In this document: piece by piece, positions 46,205 through 55,831 of the stretch
Layout: every line of letters starts with the position of its first letter
How positions within the stretch are numbered: position 1 is the first letter of the stretch
Assembly: GCA_046349975.1 (NCBI GenBank)
Contig: JAXMBH010000005.1
Location: 1 to 64,000, forward strand
Origin: JABDGM01 sp046349975
GTDB lineage: Bacteria > Planctomycetota > Planctomycetia > Pirellulales > Lacipirellulaceae
Direction of reading: 5' to 3'
Length of the DNA stretch: 64,000 nt
Position numbers and translations under genes: made by a program
The notes under the pieces: generated by a model
What the model saw: only the letters and a program-made list of their open reading frames with translations
What the model was told of the DNA's origin: nothing
Databases searched by the model: none

Positions 46205-46234
46205 AAAACCCCGCCAACCGGAGGGAAGGCGGGG
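46205..46234 (-). terminator. intrinsic terminator of the DUF4252-like gene
   Basis: On the minus strand CCCCGCC and GGCGGGG enclose a 12-base loop and are followed by TTTTG. It insulates the dehydrogenase trio from the gene upstream. Confidence 0.8.
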
Positions 46235-46273
46235 TCTTGCCTTTCGACACATACTCGTTCCCAACTTGACCGG

Positions 46274-47110
46274 CTATTCACCGTGCTCCGCTTCCGCCGG
46301 CGGTGCAGCAGCTTTCGGCGGCGCCGGTGGCGCCGGCGGAGTTGGAGGCGCCGCCGGCGTGACCAGCAATTGCTCGCCTGACTTAATAACGATCGTTCCC
46401 GACCCGTTCATCTTCCCCGGCATGTGCTTCATTTTCATTGCAATCTGCTGCGCAAGGCCGTTGTCGAGTCCGACCTTTGTAGCGGTCGACGTCAGCTTCT
46501 TCACGTTCTCCGGCGAGATATCGCACACCACATTCGCCAGCACGAGGCTGTCGCCATCGGTCACGTTCACGAAGATGCCTTTGAGTGCGCCCTCGTGCCG
46601 AATCGCCGACACCCGTACCACATTTTCGCCATCGTGCACCTTGACCAGCGTTTCCCAATGGGCCGATTTCAACTGCTCGTCGAACTGCCCAAAGAGCTTC
46701 GCGGGGCTCTCGCTGTCGTTCGGCATGTCTTCATACACCCGCACACGAACTTCGCGCACCACATTACCGGCCAATTGAACGATCTGCCGCGCCGCTTCCA
46801 GCTGTTCGGCCGCCAGCTTCGTGCTCTTTGCCGTGTCGCTGTCGCCGGTTGCTTTCATCAGCGTCTCGGCCACGCCGGCAATCGCGGCATCACCGATCCC
46901 AAACAGGTCGCGAAACATCTCCTGACTCAAGTCGACTTCAACATTCGCCTCCGGCAGCTTCGCGACCGTGAAGTCGATCCGCCCGATGGGCGATCCGCTA
47001 TCGGCAGCGGTCGCCTGCGAGTGGGCCGCGGCCGCCAGGCCAAATGTCACCGCCGCGAGCAACACGTTGCCCGCCGCCCGGCGACCCCAATGAAGAAAAA
47101 CTGCTTGCAT
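46274..47110 (-). CDS. exported DUF4252-like protein
   Basis: A 278-aa protein; AGGAGG six bases before the ATG at 47110 fixes the start. A signal peptide (AAGNVLLAAVTFGLAAAAHS) is followed by a domain with VRVRVYEDM, LVKVHDGENVVRVSAIRH and IFVNVTDGDSLVLANVVCDISPENV, the pattern of DUF4252 proteins seen as exported factors of unknown role in Bacteroidetes and planctomycetes. The C-terminal 35 residues are a Pro/Ala stalk (TPAAPPTPPAPPAPPK). Function unknown. Confidence 0.75.
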   Translation of the reverse strand: MQAVFLHWGRRAAGNVLLAAVTFGLAAAAHSQATAADSGSPIGRIDFTVAKLPEANVEVDLSQEMFRDLFGIGDAAIAGVAETLMKATGDSDTAKSTKLAAEQLEAARQIVQLAGNVVREVRVRVYEDMPNDSESPAKLFGQFDEQLKSAHWETLVKVHDGENVVRVSAIRHEGALKGIFVNVTDGDSLVLANVVCDISPENVKKLTSTATKVGLDNGLAQQIAMKMKHMPGKMNGSGTIVIKSGEQLLVTPAAPPTPPAPPAPPKAAAPPAEAEHGE

Positions 47111-47240
47111 AAAATCCTCCTGAGCCAGGGTGAAAAACGCCGTCCAGCGGCCGGCCGCCACGATATTCGGTCCCAAAGCTCAAATCTTGCCCACGCGGGC
47201 CCGCGAATTCTGTCAAAAAGACACAATCCCGCAATGCCAC

Positions 47241-47352
47241 CCAGTGGGAATTTGTCGGTGTGCCTGGGGCAGAGGCTTTCGATCCGGATTTGATCCAGCA
47301 CAACGACGGCGCGCCAGTGGGAATTTGTCGGTGTGCCTGGGGCAGAGGCTTT
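47241..47352. repeat. exact 39-bp direct repeat, two copies
   Basis: A 39-bp unit beginning CCAGTGGGAATTTGTCGGTG occurs at 47241-47279 and, identical over all 39 bases, at 47314-47352, offset by 73 bp. It lies in a 535-bp gene-free stretch between divergent DUF4252-like and subtilase genes. Perfect identity suggests recent duplication or gene conversion. Confidence 0.8.
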
Positions 47353-47645
47353 GCGACGCCCCAGAACGCGTAACTGAGGCATCGAAGACTCCCGCCCCAG
47401 CCGCCCAGCGCCGAATACCTCGGGTCGACCGCCAGCGAGCCCCCAGCAGCTCCGCCAAGAATCTCTGCCATTCGCGTGCGCCAGCCCCAACTCTCTCCCC
47501 GCCCATACCAATTTCCGCCTAATTCCTTGTGCGAATCCCGCCCGCTGGTTACTCTCGCAAAGGGCACTGACATTGTGTCCTTTGGGCCATTTTCTCAATC
47601 CTCTTCGTACTCCATTGATCTGATACCTCCGGCCGGAGGAGCCTA

Positions 47646-49568
47646 ATGAATTTCACCCGTTCGACGGGCCAACCCAATCCGCGCGCCCATTGCCAAAGCC
47701 CCGCTAGCACTGCGCTCGCACTGGCCATACTCATATTCTCCGCTACCCACCAGCCTGCGAACGCCGCCTCGTCGACGCCCATCGTCCAGCTGCAACCCGG
47801 TTTAGGCAATTCCGCCTCTGGCGTCACAAATCGTTTGCCCGAATTCGGCGCCGGCGAAGCTCACCTGCAAACGGTTATCCCCATTGCTTTCAACGGCGCG
47901 GAAGTCAACACAATCGTCGGTGCGAACACGTTCTACGCGAATGGCTTTACAGGGCAGGGCACCATCACTGCCAACGTCGAAGCCGGCCACATTTGGAGCG
48001 GCCACGAAACGCTCACCCATGTCACACAGTTCGTCCACGATCCAACTGCCTGGGATGACCCTGGCACCGTCGGCGATCAAACCAAAGATCTCATCGACCG
48101 CCACGCCACGTGGGTCGGCATGACGATCGGCGGCCGCAACGGCGGCAACACGCCAGGCGCCTACCAAACCGGCATCGCCCCCGGCACCGACCTCCGCAGC
48201 GGCGCTCTCGCCGACGCCTGGAGCGGCAACGCTTGGACCGGCTCGTTCGGCTTCAACGTCAACTCCTTTGTCACGCCCTACACCACGTTCTTCGGTGCGT
48301 CCGACGTCATCAACAGCAGTTGGGGCGGCACAGACCCCTTCGGCGTCGACGACTTCACGGTCGCCCTCGATGGTCTTGCGAATCAGTCGCCGAATTCCAC
48401 ATTCGTCGTCTCCGCCGGCAACGAAGCCGACCCCGACAACGACCCGAATACGCCGCCTGTCACGAACACCGTCGGCGCGCCCGGCTCCGGCTACAACGCG
48501 ATCACCGTCGGCGCGCTGCGCAACGACGGCAACAACAACTATAACTCCGTCGCGAACTTCAGCAGCCGCGGCCCGCAAGACTTCGGCTATGTCAACTTCT
48601 CGCTCGGCGGCGCGCTCTTCGGCTGCAATGCCTGCCGCGCAGCCGTCGACATCGTCGCCCCCGGCACCACGCTCACGCTCGCCTACTACGGCGGCCAAAC
48701 TGGCGGCAACAACCCCACGCTTCCCGGCTCGCCCGGCGGTCCCGCCAGCCTGCCAAGTTCCTATTCGCTCGGCCTCGCCGGCACAAGCTTCTCGTCGCCC
48801 GTCGTCGCCGGCGGCGCAGCCCTGCTTGATAGCGCCAGTTACGGCACGCCCGCCCTGGCCGCTAATCTGCAATCCCGCGATGCCCGCGTCATCAAGGCCG
48901 TTCTCCTCAATAGCGCCGACAAAATCTCCGGCTGGACCAACGGCCAAGCGCCGCACCCCAACGGCAACGGCGGCGTCGTCACCACCCAATCGCTCGACTA
49001 CAACAGCGGCGCCGGCGCAATGAACCTCACTCGCGCGTACGCTCAATATGTCACCGCCGCCACGCAAGACGTCCCCGGCACGCCCGCCGGCCTCCAAGGC
49101 TTCGTCGACCCGACCGGTTGGGACTTCGGCGTCGTCAGCCACAACAACGACAACGTCTATATCATCAACCAGGTGCTTCCCGCCGGCGCTCTCCTCACCG
49201 TCACACTCGATTGGTTCCGCGAGCGCGCGCTCGATGCCCAACTCCTCACCATCGACGAAATCGCCCAAGCCGACCTCGACCTCGCCGTCCGCGATACGTT
49301 CACCGGCAACATCATTTCGGAATCCATCAGCAGCGTGAATAACGTCGAGCACCTCTCATTCCAATTGCCACGCACCTCGATCTATCAGCTCGAAGTAACA
49401 TTCTTCGGCACCATCTTCGACTTCACCAACACGTACACCACCGAACAATATGGCCTGGCCTGGTCGGTCGCCGCAGTGCCGGAACCAGCGACGCTGGCAA
49501 CCTTTGTGATCGGGCTAATGTTGCTCCCAATGCGCAGCCAGCGCGGGCGAATGAACGCGCGAACTTGA
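47646..49568 (+). CDS. PEP-CTERM subtilisin-like protease with Glu at the Asp position
   Basis: A 640-aa exported protein. GGAGGAG just upstream supports the ATG. After a signal peptide (about residues 22-42) comes an S8 peptidase domain: His153 in DRHATWVGMTIGG, oxyanion Asn in VVSAGNEAD, and catalytic Ser381 in AGTSFSSPVVAGGAALL. The first catalytic block reads ITANVEAGHIWSGHETL with Glu112 where subtilisins have Asp. A beta-sandwich (about 500-600) precedes a PEP-CTERM tail (VPEPATLATFVIGLMLL and Arg cluster). It could be an active Ser/His/Glu protease or a pseudoenzyme. Monocistronic. Confidence 0.9.
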   Translation: MNFTRSTGQPNPRAHCQSPASTALALAILIFSATHQPANAASSTPIVQLQPGLGNSASGVTNRLPEFGAGEAHLQTVIPIAFNGAEVNTIVGANTFYANGFTGQGTITANVEAGHIWSGHETLTHVTQFVHDPTAWDDPGTVGDQTKDLIDRHATWVGMTIGGRNGGNTPGAYQTGIAPGTDLRSGALADAWSGNAWTGSFGFNVNSFVTPYTTFFGASDVINSSWGGTDPFGVDDFTVALDGLANQSPNSTFVVSAGNEADPDNDPNTPPVTNTVGAPGSGYNAITVGALRNDGNNNYNSVANFSSRGPQDFGYVNFSLGGALFGCNACRAAVDIVAPGTTLTLAYYGGQTGGNNPTLPGSPGGPASLPSSYSLGLAGTSFSSPVVAGGAALLDSASYGTPALAANLQSRDARVIKAVLLNSADKISGWTNGQAPHPNGNGGVVTTQSLDYNSGAGAMNLTRAYAQYVTAATQDVPGTPAGLQGFVDPTGWDFGVVSHNNDNVYIINQVLPAGALLTVTLDWFRERALDAQLLTIDEIAQADLDLAVRDTFTGNIISESISSVNNVEHLSFQLPRTSIYQLEVTFFGTIFDFTNTYTTEQYGLAWSVAAVPEPATLATFVIGLMLLPMRSQRGRMNART

Positions 49569-49606
49569 TTCGCCTTCGCTTGTCATTGCCACGGAGGGTC
49601 TTCAGT

Positions 49607-50284
49607 ATGTCAGATGCAGTCTCATCTGTTCGCGCCGGTTACGATCGCTGGGCCGAAGTCTACGACCATGATGCCAACCCGCTGCAAGCGCTCGAAGACC
49701 CGCTCGTTCGCGCCGCCGTCGGCGACCCGCGCGGCCTCACTGCGCTCGACCTCGGCTGCGGCACCGGCCGGCACGCATTGTGGCTGAACGCGGCCGGCGC
49801 AAACGTCACCGCCGTCGATTTCTCCGCCGGCATGCTCGCCGAAGCCCGTCGTAAACCCGGCGCGGAACGCATCCGCTTCATTTGCCACGACGTCCACCGC
49901 CCCTCACCTCTTGGCGACGGCGAGTTCGACCTTGTCGTGAGCGGCCTCGTCCTCGAACACCTCCGCGACCTCGATGGTTTCTTCACCGAAATCCGCCGCG
50001 TACTCAAACCCGCCGGCCGCGCGGTGATCTCCGCCATGCACCCCGCCATGTTCCTCCGCGGCAGCCAGGCTCGCTTCACCGACCCCGCCACCGGCGAGCT
50101 CGTCCAACCCGGCAGCGTCCCGCACTCGATCAGTGCGTTCGTCATGGCCACCCTGCGTGCCAACCTGCAAATCAGCTCGATCGAAGAGTTCGCCCCCGAC
50201 GCCGACTTCGCTGCTCGTTACCCCCGCGCCGAAAAATACATCGGCTGGCCGATGCTCGTGATCATGGAGTTGCGTAAAGACTGA
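49607..50284 (+). CDS. class I SAM-dependent methyltransferase
   Basis: A 225-aa methyltransferase. GGAGGG nine bases before the ATG at 49607 supports the start. Motif I is ALDLGCGTGRHALWL (residues 46-60), then VTAVDFSAGML, FDLVVSGLVLEHL and LKPAGRAVISAMHPAMF, typical of small-molecule methylases such as the UbiE/BioC type. Substrate unknown. It follows the subtilase by 38 bp but has its own ribosome-binding site. Confidence 0.9.
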   Translation: MSDAVSSVRAGYDRWAEVYDHDANPLQALEDPLVRAAVGDPRGLTALDLGCGTGRHALWLNAAGANVTAVDFSAGMLAEARRKPGAERIRFICHDVHRPSPLGDGEFDLVVSGLVLEHLRDLDGFFTEIRRVLKPAGRAVISAMHPAMFLRGSQARFTDPATGELVQPGSVPHSISAFVMATLRANLQISSIEEFAPDADFAARYPRAEKYIGWPMLVIMELRKD

Positions 50285-50406
50285 AGAAAAATTTCGCGAC
50301 TCAGAGAACCGTAAGCCAGTCTCTCCGAGACTCGCACCTGCAATCTTGGCCGCCCCAGTCCTCTGAAACTGCAAAGCGATACACGGCGTAGTTCGAAAAG
50401 CCTCGC

Positions 50407-50634
50407 CTACGCTTGGCCATCACGTTGCCGCGCTGACCGCATACCCAGCAACCGCGCCGGCAAAAACAACACCGCTCGCAGAAACTGAAACACCGCATCG
50501 GTGCAAATGCCGACGGCCCGCAACGGCAGCAACACCAGCCACACGATCGGCCACAACACCAGCGCGGCTAACGCAATTACCGGGCTCAGCGAAAACAGAA
50601 TCAACCACAGCACGATCGTGAGGAGCAGTTCCAT
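50407..50634 (-). CDS. small membrane protein
   Basis: A 75-aa protein from the ATG at 50634, with AGGAA seven bases upstream. Two closely spaced hydrophobic helices (LLLTIVLWLILFSLSPVIA and LAALVLWPIVWLVLLPL) cover residues 3-42. A short amphipathic tail with Arg follows. No family recognised. It is convergent with the methyltransferase gene. Confidence 0.65.
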   Translation of the reverse strand: MELLLTIVLWLILFSLSPVIALAALVLWPIVWLVLLPLRAVGICTDAVFQFLRAVLFLPARLLGMRSARQRDGQA

Positions 50635-50881
50635 GGCACGGTTCCTGTTGAGCGAAGCATCATCCAACATGCAATTCGCCGCCGGGCCAACGATCTTCCC
50701 TTCTATTTCCGTTATACCGCGACAAATCTACAGCCACCATAAACACCTTTGCCCGTGTAAGCGATGAAGCCCACTCCACCGACAGGGCAGTACTTGTCGA
50801 CCAATTAACTCGCCACTTGCACGCGGCACATCCCCCTATGCTATAACACCCGCAAAACCCGCACGCTCTTAAGGACGACCC

Positions 50882-52444
50882 GTGCCCATCGCCGGCCCAC
50901 AACTCGACCGCCCCATCCAACTCACGCAGCTCCTCGCTACCGGCCTCGGCGCCAACCCCGACGCCCCCGCGCTCGTCCTCTTGCACCGTACGTGGTCCTG
51001 GCGCGAGCTCGAAGACGACTCCATCCGGCTCGCCAAACAATACCTGGCGATGGGTCTCACGCCCGGCGACCGCGTTGCATCGCTCTTGCCGAACCGCGGC
51101 GCCCTCATCGTCCACTACCTCGCCTGCTGCAAGGCCGGCCTCGTCGCCACGCCACTCAACTATCGCTACCAAACGCCCGAGATCGACCACGCGCTCGAAG
51201 TTAGCGGCGCGGCCCTCATCGTCGCGCATGCCGAGCGCGATGACGTGCTCGCAGCCAGCAAATTTGTCCCCCAACTTCGCCTCGGCCGCATCAGCTTTGA
51301 AGATCCGACCGATCGGCACCCTCACCTCGAAGAACTAATGACGGCCGATCACGCTGCGATCAGCCTTCCGCCGCCACCCGCGCCCGACACGCCCATCTTC
51401 ATCTTCTTCACCTCCGGCAGCACCGGCAAACCCAAAGGCGTCACCCACACCCACTCGACCTTCGGCTGGATGATCGCCAGCGCCATCGCCGGTCTTGGCA
51501 TCACGTCCGGCGACGTATTCCTCCCCGCCACTTCGGCCTCCCACATCGCCTGCTCATCGCTCTCCTTCGCCGGCCTCGCCGCCGGCGCGCAGGTCGCCAT
51601 GGCCCGTCGCTTCACGCCCGATGAACTGCTCCCTCTGATCCGCCGCGCACGTCCCACGCTGCTCTGCTCGCTGCCCGCGCCCATCTTTGCACTCGTCCGT
51701 GATCACGGCGCTACCCGCGAAGACTTCGCTTCGATCCGCCGCTGTGTCTCCGGCGGCGACAAAATCTCCGCCGAGCTCGAACACGAGTACACGGCCCTCA
51801 CCGGTCACGCCATCGAGGAACTCTACGGCATGACCGAAACCGGCACGAGCACCTACAACCCCACCGGCCCGCTCAACCGCCTCGGCTCAATCGGCCAGCT
51901 CGCCCCCGGCTTCACTGCCGCTGTGCGCGCTGACAACAACGCCGAAGTCGCCACCGGCGCGACCGGCCGATTATGGATGAATTCCCCCAGCAACACCATC
52001 GGCTATTGGAACCGCCCCGATGCCACCGCCGAAACCATCGTCGACGGCTGGCTCGACACCGGCGACCTCGTCAGCGCCGATGCCGACGGCTACCTCTGGT
52101 TCCGCGGCCGCAAGAAACAAATCATCATCCACGACGGCTCAAACATCTGCCCGCAAGAAGTCGAAGACTCGCTGCTCGAACACCCGGCCGTCGCGGCCGT
52201 CGGCGTGATTGGTATTCATGACCTGGTCCACGGCGAAAATGTGCGCGCCTACATTACGTTCAAGCCCGATGTGCCGCGCCCAACGACTGCCGAACTCATC
52301 CAGTTCTCGAGAGACCATGTCGGCTACAAAGCCCCCGACGAAATCATCGTCCTCGACGAAATCCCCACCACCGCCGTCGGCAAAGTCGATCGCGTGGCAC
52401 TCAAACAATTGGCCGCATCAACGGCGAATCCGCATCTCGCCTGA
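50882..52444 (+). CDS. AMP-dependent acyl-CoA ligase / synthetase
   Basis: A 520-aa class I adenylate-forming enzyme that activates a carboxylic acid with ATP and attaches it to CoA. Motif A3 FFTSGSTGKPKGVTHTH is at about residues 174-190, motif A5 ELYGMTETGTSTYNP near 312-326, A7 DGWLDTGDLVSADADGYLWFRGRKKQIII near 390-420, and the C-terminal catalytic Lys region is PTTAVGKVDRVALK. The start is a GTG at 50882. It is monocistronic and 47 kb from the LuxE-like trio; substrate unknown. Confidence 0.92.
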   Translation: MPIAGPQLDRPIQLTQLLATGLGANPDAPALVLLHRTWSWRELEDDSIRLAKQYLAMGLTPGDRVASLLPNRGALIVHYLACCKAGLVATPLNYRYQTPEIDHALEVSGAALIVAHAERDDVLAASKFVPQLRLGRISFEDPTDRHPHLEELMTADHAAISLPPPPAPDTPIFIFFTSGSTGKPKGVTHTHSTFGWMIASAIAGLGITSGDVFLPATSASHIACSSLSFAGLAAGAQVAMARRFTPDELLPLIRRARPTLLCSLPAPIFALVRDHGATREDFASIRRCVSGGDKISAELEHEYTALTGHAIEELYGMTETGTSTYNPTGPLNRLGSIGQLAPGFTAAVRADNNAEVATGATGRLWMNSPSNTIGYWNRPDATAETIVDGWLDTGDLVSADADGYLWFRGRKKQIIIHDGSNICPQEVEDSLLEHPAVAAVGVIGIHDLVHGENVRAYITFKPDVPRPTTAELIQFSRDHVGYKAPDEIIVLDEIPTTAVGKVDRVALKQLAASTANPHLA

Positions 52445-52587
52445 CCAGCAGCCCCAATTTGCCCTGCGCGCGGGTAGCAATGGCTTTTGCCAGTGTGAAG
52501 GACGAACGAAGACTTGCTCGCAGCGCTGTAAGTCAATGTTCCAACACTCGGAACTTGCTAAAACCAGTGTGACCGGAAATAGCGCGC

Positions 52588-54423
52588 TCACTCCCGCCGC
52601 CGCCCCACAGCCATCATCATCGCCCCCACGCCCGCCAGCAGCGCCGTCGTCGGCTCCGGCAGCGTCACCTTGACAATCCCCCCGCCGAACAGCTGATAAG
52701 TAAACGCCTGCCCCAGCGCACCATTCGCCGCACCCTGATCCGTCTGGATCGTCAGTGTCGCGCTATAGCTTCGCAGCTCCGTGGGCTCGAAGTGAATCGG
52801 CAGATTCGCAAACTGCTGCTCAAACAGCGTCGATGGAATGAGATTGTCGACGCTAAACGCCGCCGCGTCCGGCCCGCTGATGTTCACCCCCAAAATTCCC
52901 AGCGACGTCAGCGGCGAGTCGCTGCCCAGATCGGTGCTCGCGTTGTTAATGATCAAGTGGAACACCGAGTCTTGGCCGACCTTCGTCGACCCCAGATTAA
53001 TCGTCGTGTTCGCATGCACGCCCATATTCGTGGCAAACGTCGGCCCCACGCCCCGCCCAACCGCCAATGCCCGATCGCCGCCGTTGCTGTGCACGGTCAC
53101 CGTCTCCGTCGTCCGGCTGTTCGTGGCGTAAGTGACAGGCACAAGCTGCACAGCGATCCCGCCGATCCCAGGAGCGAACGAAAACGGCGTGCCCTCGGTT
53201 GGCCCTGTAAAGCCCGCCCCAACATGGTCGATTAGCCCGTACAGTGCGCCATTGATGTTGCCGCCTCGTGCAATCGTTGTCAGCCCCGATGCCGAACCCG
53301 TGCCAATGCGCACATTCAATGCGAGTGTGCCGGCGTCAACAGTCGTGACGAGTTGCTCGACCGTCCCATCGGCGCCCGGCTGAGCCGCACCGATCGCCGC
53401 CCCGCCGCTCGCCGTAACGCCCGCCAGCGCCACGCCATTCTGTTGAATGAGCACGCGCCCGCCGCCACCACCGCCACCCGCGGTGCCGCCACCACCACCA
53501 AACGCTGCGCCGCCGTCGCTGCCATTCGCCGAGACGAGTCCCGATGGACCGAGCGTTACCGTTTGCCCGGCAATGCGAATCGAGCCGCCACTGCCCCCGC
53601 CGCCACCGCCATAACTATTCACGGCCATGCCGGCGCGCCCGCCCTTCGACGTAACGGGCGCGAGCAACTTAACTTGACCAAGCGCACTAATCTCCAGCAC
53701 CCCACCGCCACCACCGCCAAGACCATAACTATCGCCATTCTGCCCCGCCGCGCCTCCGCTGCCGCCGTACAGCGAACCTGCGAGCGCACCAATTGGCGGA
53801 TACGAATTGCCGCCCAGGCTGTCGGCCGCAGTGTAGCCGCCGCCTTGCCCTCCCGCGCCGCCATAGCCGCCACCACCAGCGCCTGCGTACCAGCCAATCG
53901 TCGAACTATGTCCGCCGCCCGGACCGCCGCCGTTCCCACCAGGCGCCGTCGGCGGACTCCCGGCACCGCCCCCCGCAAACCCGCCAGCCGGACTCGCCGC
54001 TCCATAGTCGCCGCCATTCACCGAAATCGCACTGCGAATCGTCACATCCTCACGCGACAACAGCGCCAATCCGCGGCTTCCCGTGATCGTAACGGCCACG
54101 CCCGACCGTATGTTGATCTCATCAAAACTAAAAACAGCCAGCTCCGGAATTCCTGCCGCCGTATTTGCCGCACCGCTCTGGTTATCGATCACCCCGGTGA
54201 ACGCCAGTACGCCATTCACGCGAATCTCACCGAGCGTCGTATCAATCGTCACCGAACTTCCCAGCCCGACATCAAAGCTCCCCAGCGGGTTGTAAGCGAG
54301 CGGATTTATTAGCGCTGCCCCAACCTCACCATGCAAAATCAACAAGACCGCGGCAATGCAGGCACTCATGGCCAACGCCCGGACCAGCAGCAACGCATTA
54401 CGACAATACGCACATCGAATCAT
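52588..54423 (-). CDS. glycine-rich exported PEP-CTERM protein
   Basis: About 611 aa from the ATG at 54423 (open to 54471; no start has a good ribosome-binding site). A signal peptide is followed by about 300 residues very rich in Gly with GGGG runs (GGGPGGGHSSTIGWYAGAGG and similar), then an immunoglobulin-like choice-of-anchor domain around residues 440-580 (VFHLIINNAS, FANLPIHFEPTELRSYSATLTIQTDQG). The end is LPEPTTALLAGVGAMMMAVGRRRE, a PEP-CTERM tail. Probably a structural surface or matrix protein processed by exosortase. Monocistronic and convergent with the acyl ligase gene. Confidence 0.85.
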   Translation of the reverse strand: MIRCAYCRNALLLVRALAMSACIAAVLLILHGEVGAALINPLAYNPLGSFDVGLGSSVTIDTTLGEIRVNGVLAFTGVIDNQSGAANTAAGIPELAVFSFDEINIRSGVAVTITGSRGLALLSREDVTIRSAISVNGGDYGAASPAGGFAGGGAGSPPTAPGGNGGGPGGGHSSTIGWYAGAGGGGYGGAGGQGGGYTAADSLGGNSYPPIGALAGSLYGGSGGAAGQNGDSYGLGGGGGGVLEISALGQVKLLAPVTSKGGRAGMAVNSYGGGGGGSGGSIRIAGQTVTLGPSGLVSANGSDGGAAFGGGGGTAGGGGGGGRVLIQQNGVALAGVTASGGAAIGAAQPGADGTVEQLVTTVDAGTLALNVRIGTGSASGLTTIARGGNINGALYGLIDHVGAGFTGPTEGTPFSFAPGIGGIAVQLVPVTYATNSRTTETVTVHSNGGDRALAVGRGVGPTFATNMGVHANTTINLGSTKVGQDSVFHLIINNASTDLGSDSPLTSLGILGVNISGPDAAAFSVDNLIPSTLFEQQFANLPIHFEPTELRSYSATLTIQTDQGAANGALGQAFTYQLFGGGIVKVTLPEPTTALLAGVGAMMMAVGRRRE

Positions 54424-54928
54424 GAACAACATTCCAAGAACTTCGCAGACACGAACGTCAGCACACAGCATTGCAGAAGATAGCGCCCCACAAGAAACGA
54501 CGCCGGGCTATGCAGTATAACTAAACCACACGACGAATTGACGCCCACGCGTGAAAAGCCCCAGAAAATAAAGGGATTACCGATAGAACGACGCCCGGCC
54601 AGCCCCGCGAGCCGGGCCGTCCTCTGCCGCGCCTCACCACGTTGCCCCGAAGTGCCAAAGTGCATCGTCGCCCGGCAACACTGCGGCTCACATCGACTGC
54701 ATCGGGCTTACGGCGCCGACTATCGCTATGCCAATCTCCGCGCCGCGAGCGACGCCGCCTGGTGCAACGTGAATATCCCCTCCACGCAAACCGCTCCGCC
54801 GGGGTTTTCTTTGCGCCCCCTCTCAAAGCCCGCACGAAACACGGTAGGATAAACCCACCGCAGCGCGGGCACACCCCGCGCCATTTCTTCCGCCTGCGAA
54901 CCTCTTTGTCCAACTGCGAAACCCACCT
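54424..54928. other. gene-free divergent region
   Basis: About 505 bp between the glycine-rich protein gene and the flavin reductase gene. It must hold both promoters. No repeat, RNA or coding sequence recognised. Confidence 0.35.
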
Positions 54929-55507
54929 ATGGCCCTCGCCGATTACCCCCAAATCTTCCCCGGCCTCAACCGCGAACTCTGGCTCGTCTCCGCCGCCCAC
55001 GCCGACCGCCGTACGGCCCTCATCGCCGCCAACGTCGACAGCGTCTCGCTCGTCCCCGAGCTGCCGCGCGTCACCGTCGCCATCGCAAAGCACCATTTCA
55101 CGCACGATCTCATCGAAGCCTCCGATCATTTCGCGATGCAACTCGTCGACGAACCGAACATCGACTGGGTCTACCGCTTCGGCATCACCACCGGCCGCGA
55201 CACCGACAAGTTCGCCGGCCTCGACACCGCGACCACGCCCCACGGCTCGCCGATCCTCACCGCCGCTGCCAATTGGCTCGACTGCCGCATCGAAGCCCGC
55301 TTCGACACCGGCGACCGCACGCTCTACCTCGCCGAAGTCCTCGACGCCCACCTCAACCGCCACGCCGCCGGCCTCTCCATTAAACGCCTCCTCGAACTAG
55401 CCCCGCCCGATAAACTCCAGGCCATGCACGCCGCCATGTCCCACGACATCCCCCTCGACCGCGCCGCCATCCAATCCTACCGCAACCGCTACACCGCCAC
55501 GCCGTAA
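54929..55507 (+). CDS. flavin reductase family protein
   Basis: A 192-aa protein with the FMN-binding split-barrel pattern of flavin reductases: WLVSAAHADRRTALIAANVDSVSLVP near residues 17-42, then VTVAIAKHHFTHDLIEASDHFAMQLV. These enzymes pass electrons from NAD(P)H to free flavin for partner oxygenases, or serve other FMN reactions. No partner monooxygenase lies nearby. Moderate confidence in the family; role open. Confidence 0.82.
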   Translation: MALADYPQIFPGLNRELWLVSAAHADRRTALIAANVDSVSLVPELPRVTVAIAKHHFTHDLIEASDHFAMQLVDEPNIDWVYRFGITTGRDTDKFAGLDTATTPHGSPILTAAANWLDCRIEARFDTGDRTLYLAEVLDAHLNRHAAGLSIKRLLELAPPDKLQAMHAAMSHDIPLDRAAIQSYRNRYTATP

Positions 55508-55686
55508 CCAAATTCGCATCCACTCATATCCAGTTTGGCAACGAATCGCCGCAACCCTCCCCGTAGCTGAATTCGCAAGAATTCAGTTCCACACCGTCTC
55601 GCGCGCACGAGATCGGCCAACCAACCGACAACGCACGCAACGAAACACGCCTTCCAGCGAAAAGTCGACTCGACGCCGATTCATCT

Positions 55687-55748
55687 CAACGCCGCAGGCG
55701 TTGAACTCCACAGCCCAGCGTCGCTCGGCTTGGCGAGCGCACGCTGGG
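55687..55748. repeat. palindromic intergenic repeat cluster
   Basis: Perfect CAACGCC/GGCGTTG hairpin at 55687-55703 followed by CCCAGCGT...CGCTGGG at 55714-55748, a near-perfect 14-base stem with one bulge. The pair has the look of a dispersed REP-like family. Confidence 0.6.
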
Positions 55749-55831
55749 TTACGTCTCTAGTTAACCCGCTTACGCTGAAAGCGTTAAACTCCCTCACGCA
55801 TCCGCGATTCACGAACAGTCCGCCGATGTCG

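Noticed and set aside
47802..49352. 516-aa minus-strand open frame opposite the subtilase
   Set aside because: Mirror of a GC-rich gene with strong codon bias; Val/Ala/Asp/Gly-rich without domains.
53353..54312. 319-aa plus-strand frame opposite the glycine-rich protein
   Set aside because: Antisense of Gly codons yields Ala/Thr/Arg-rich junk; no signal or start site.
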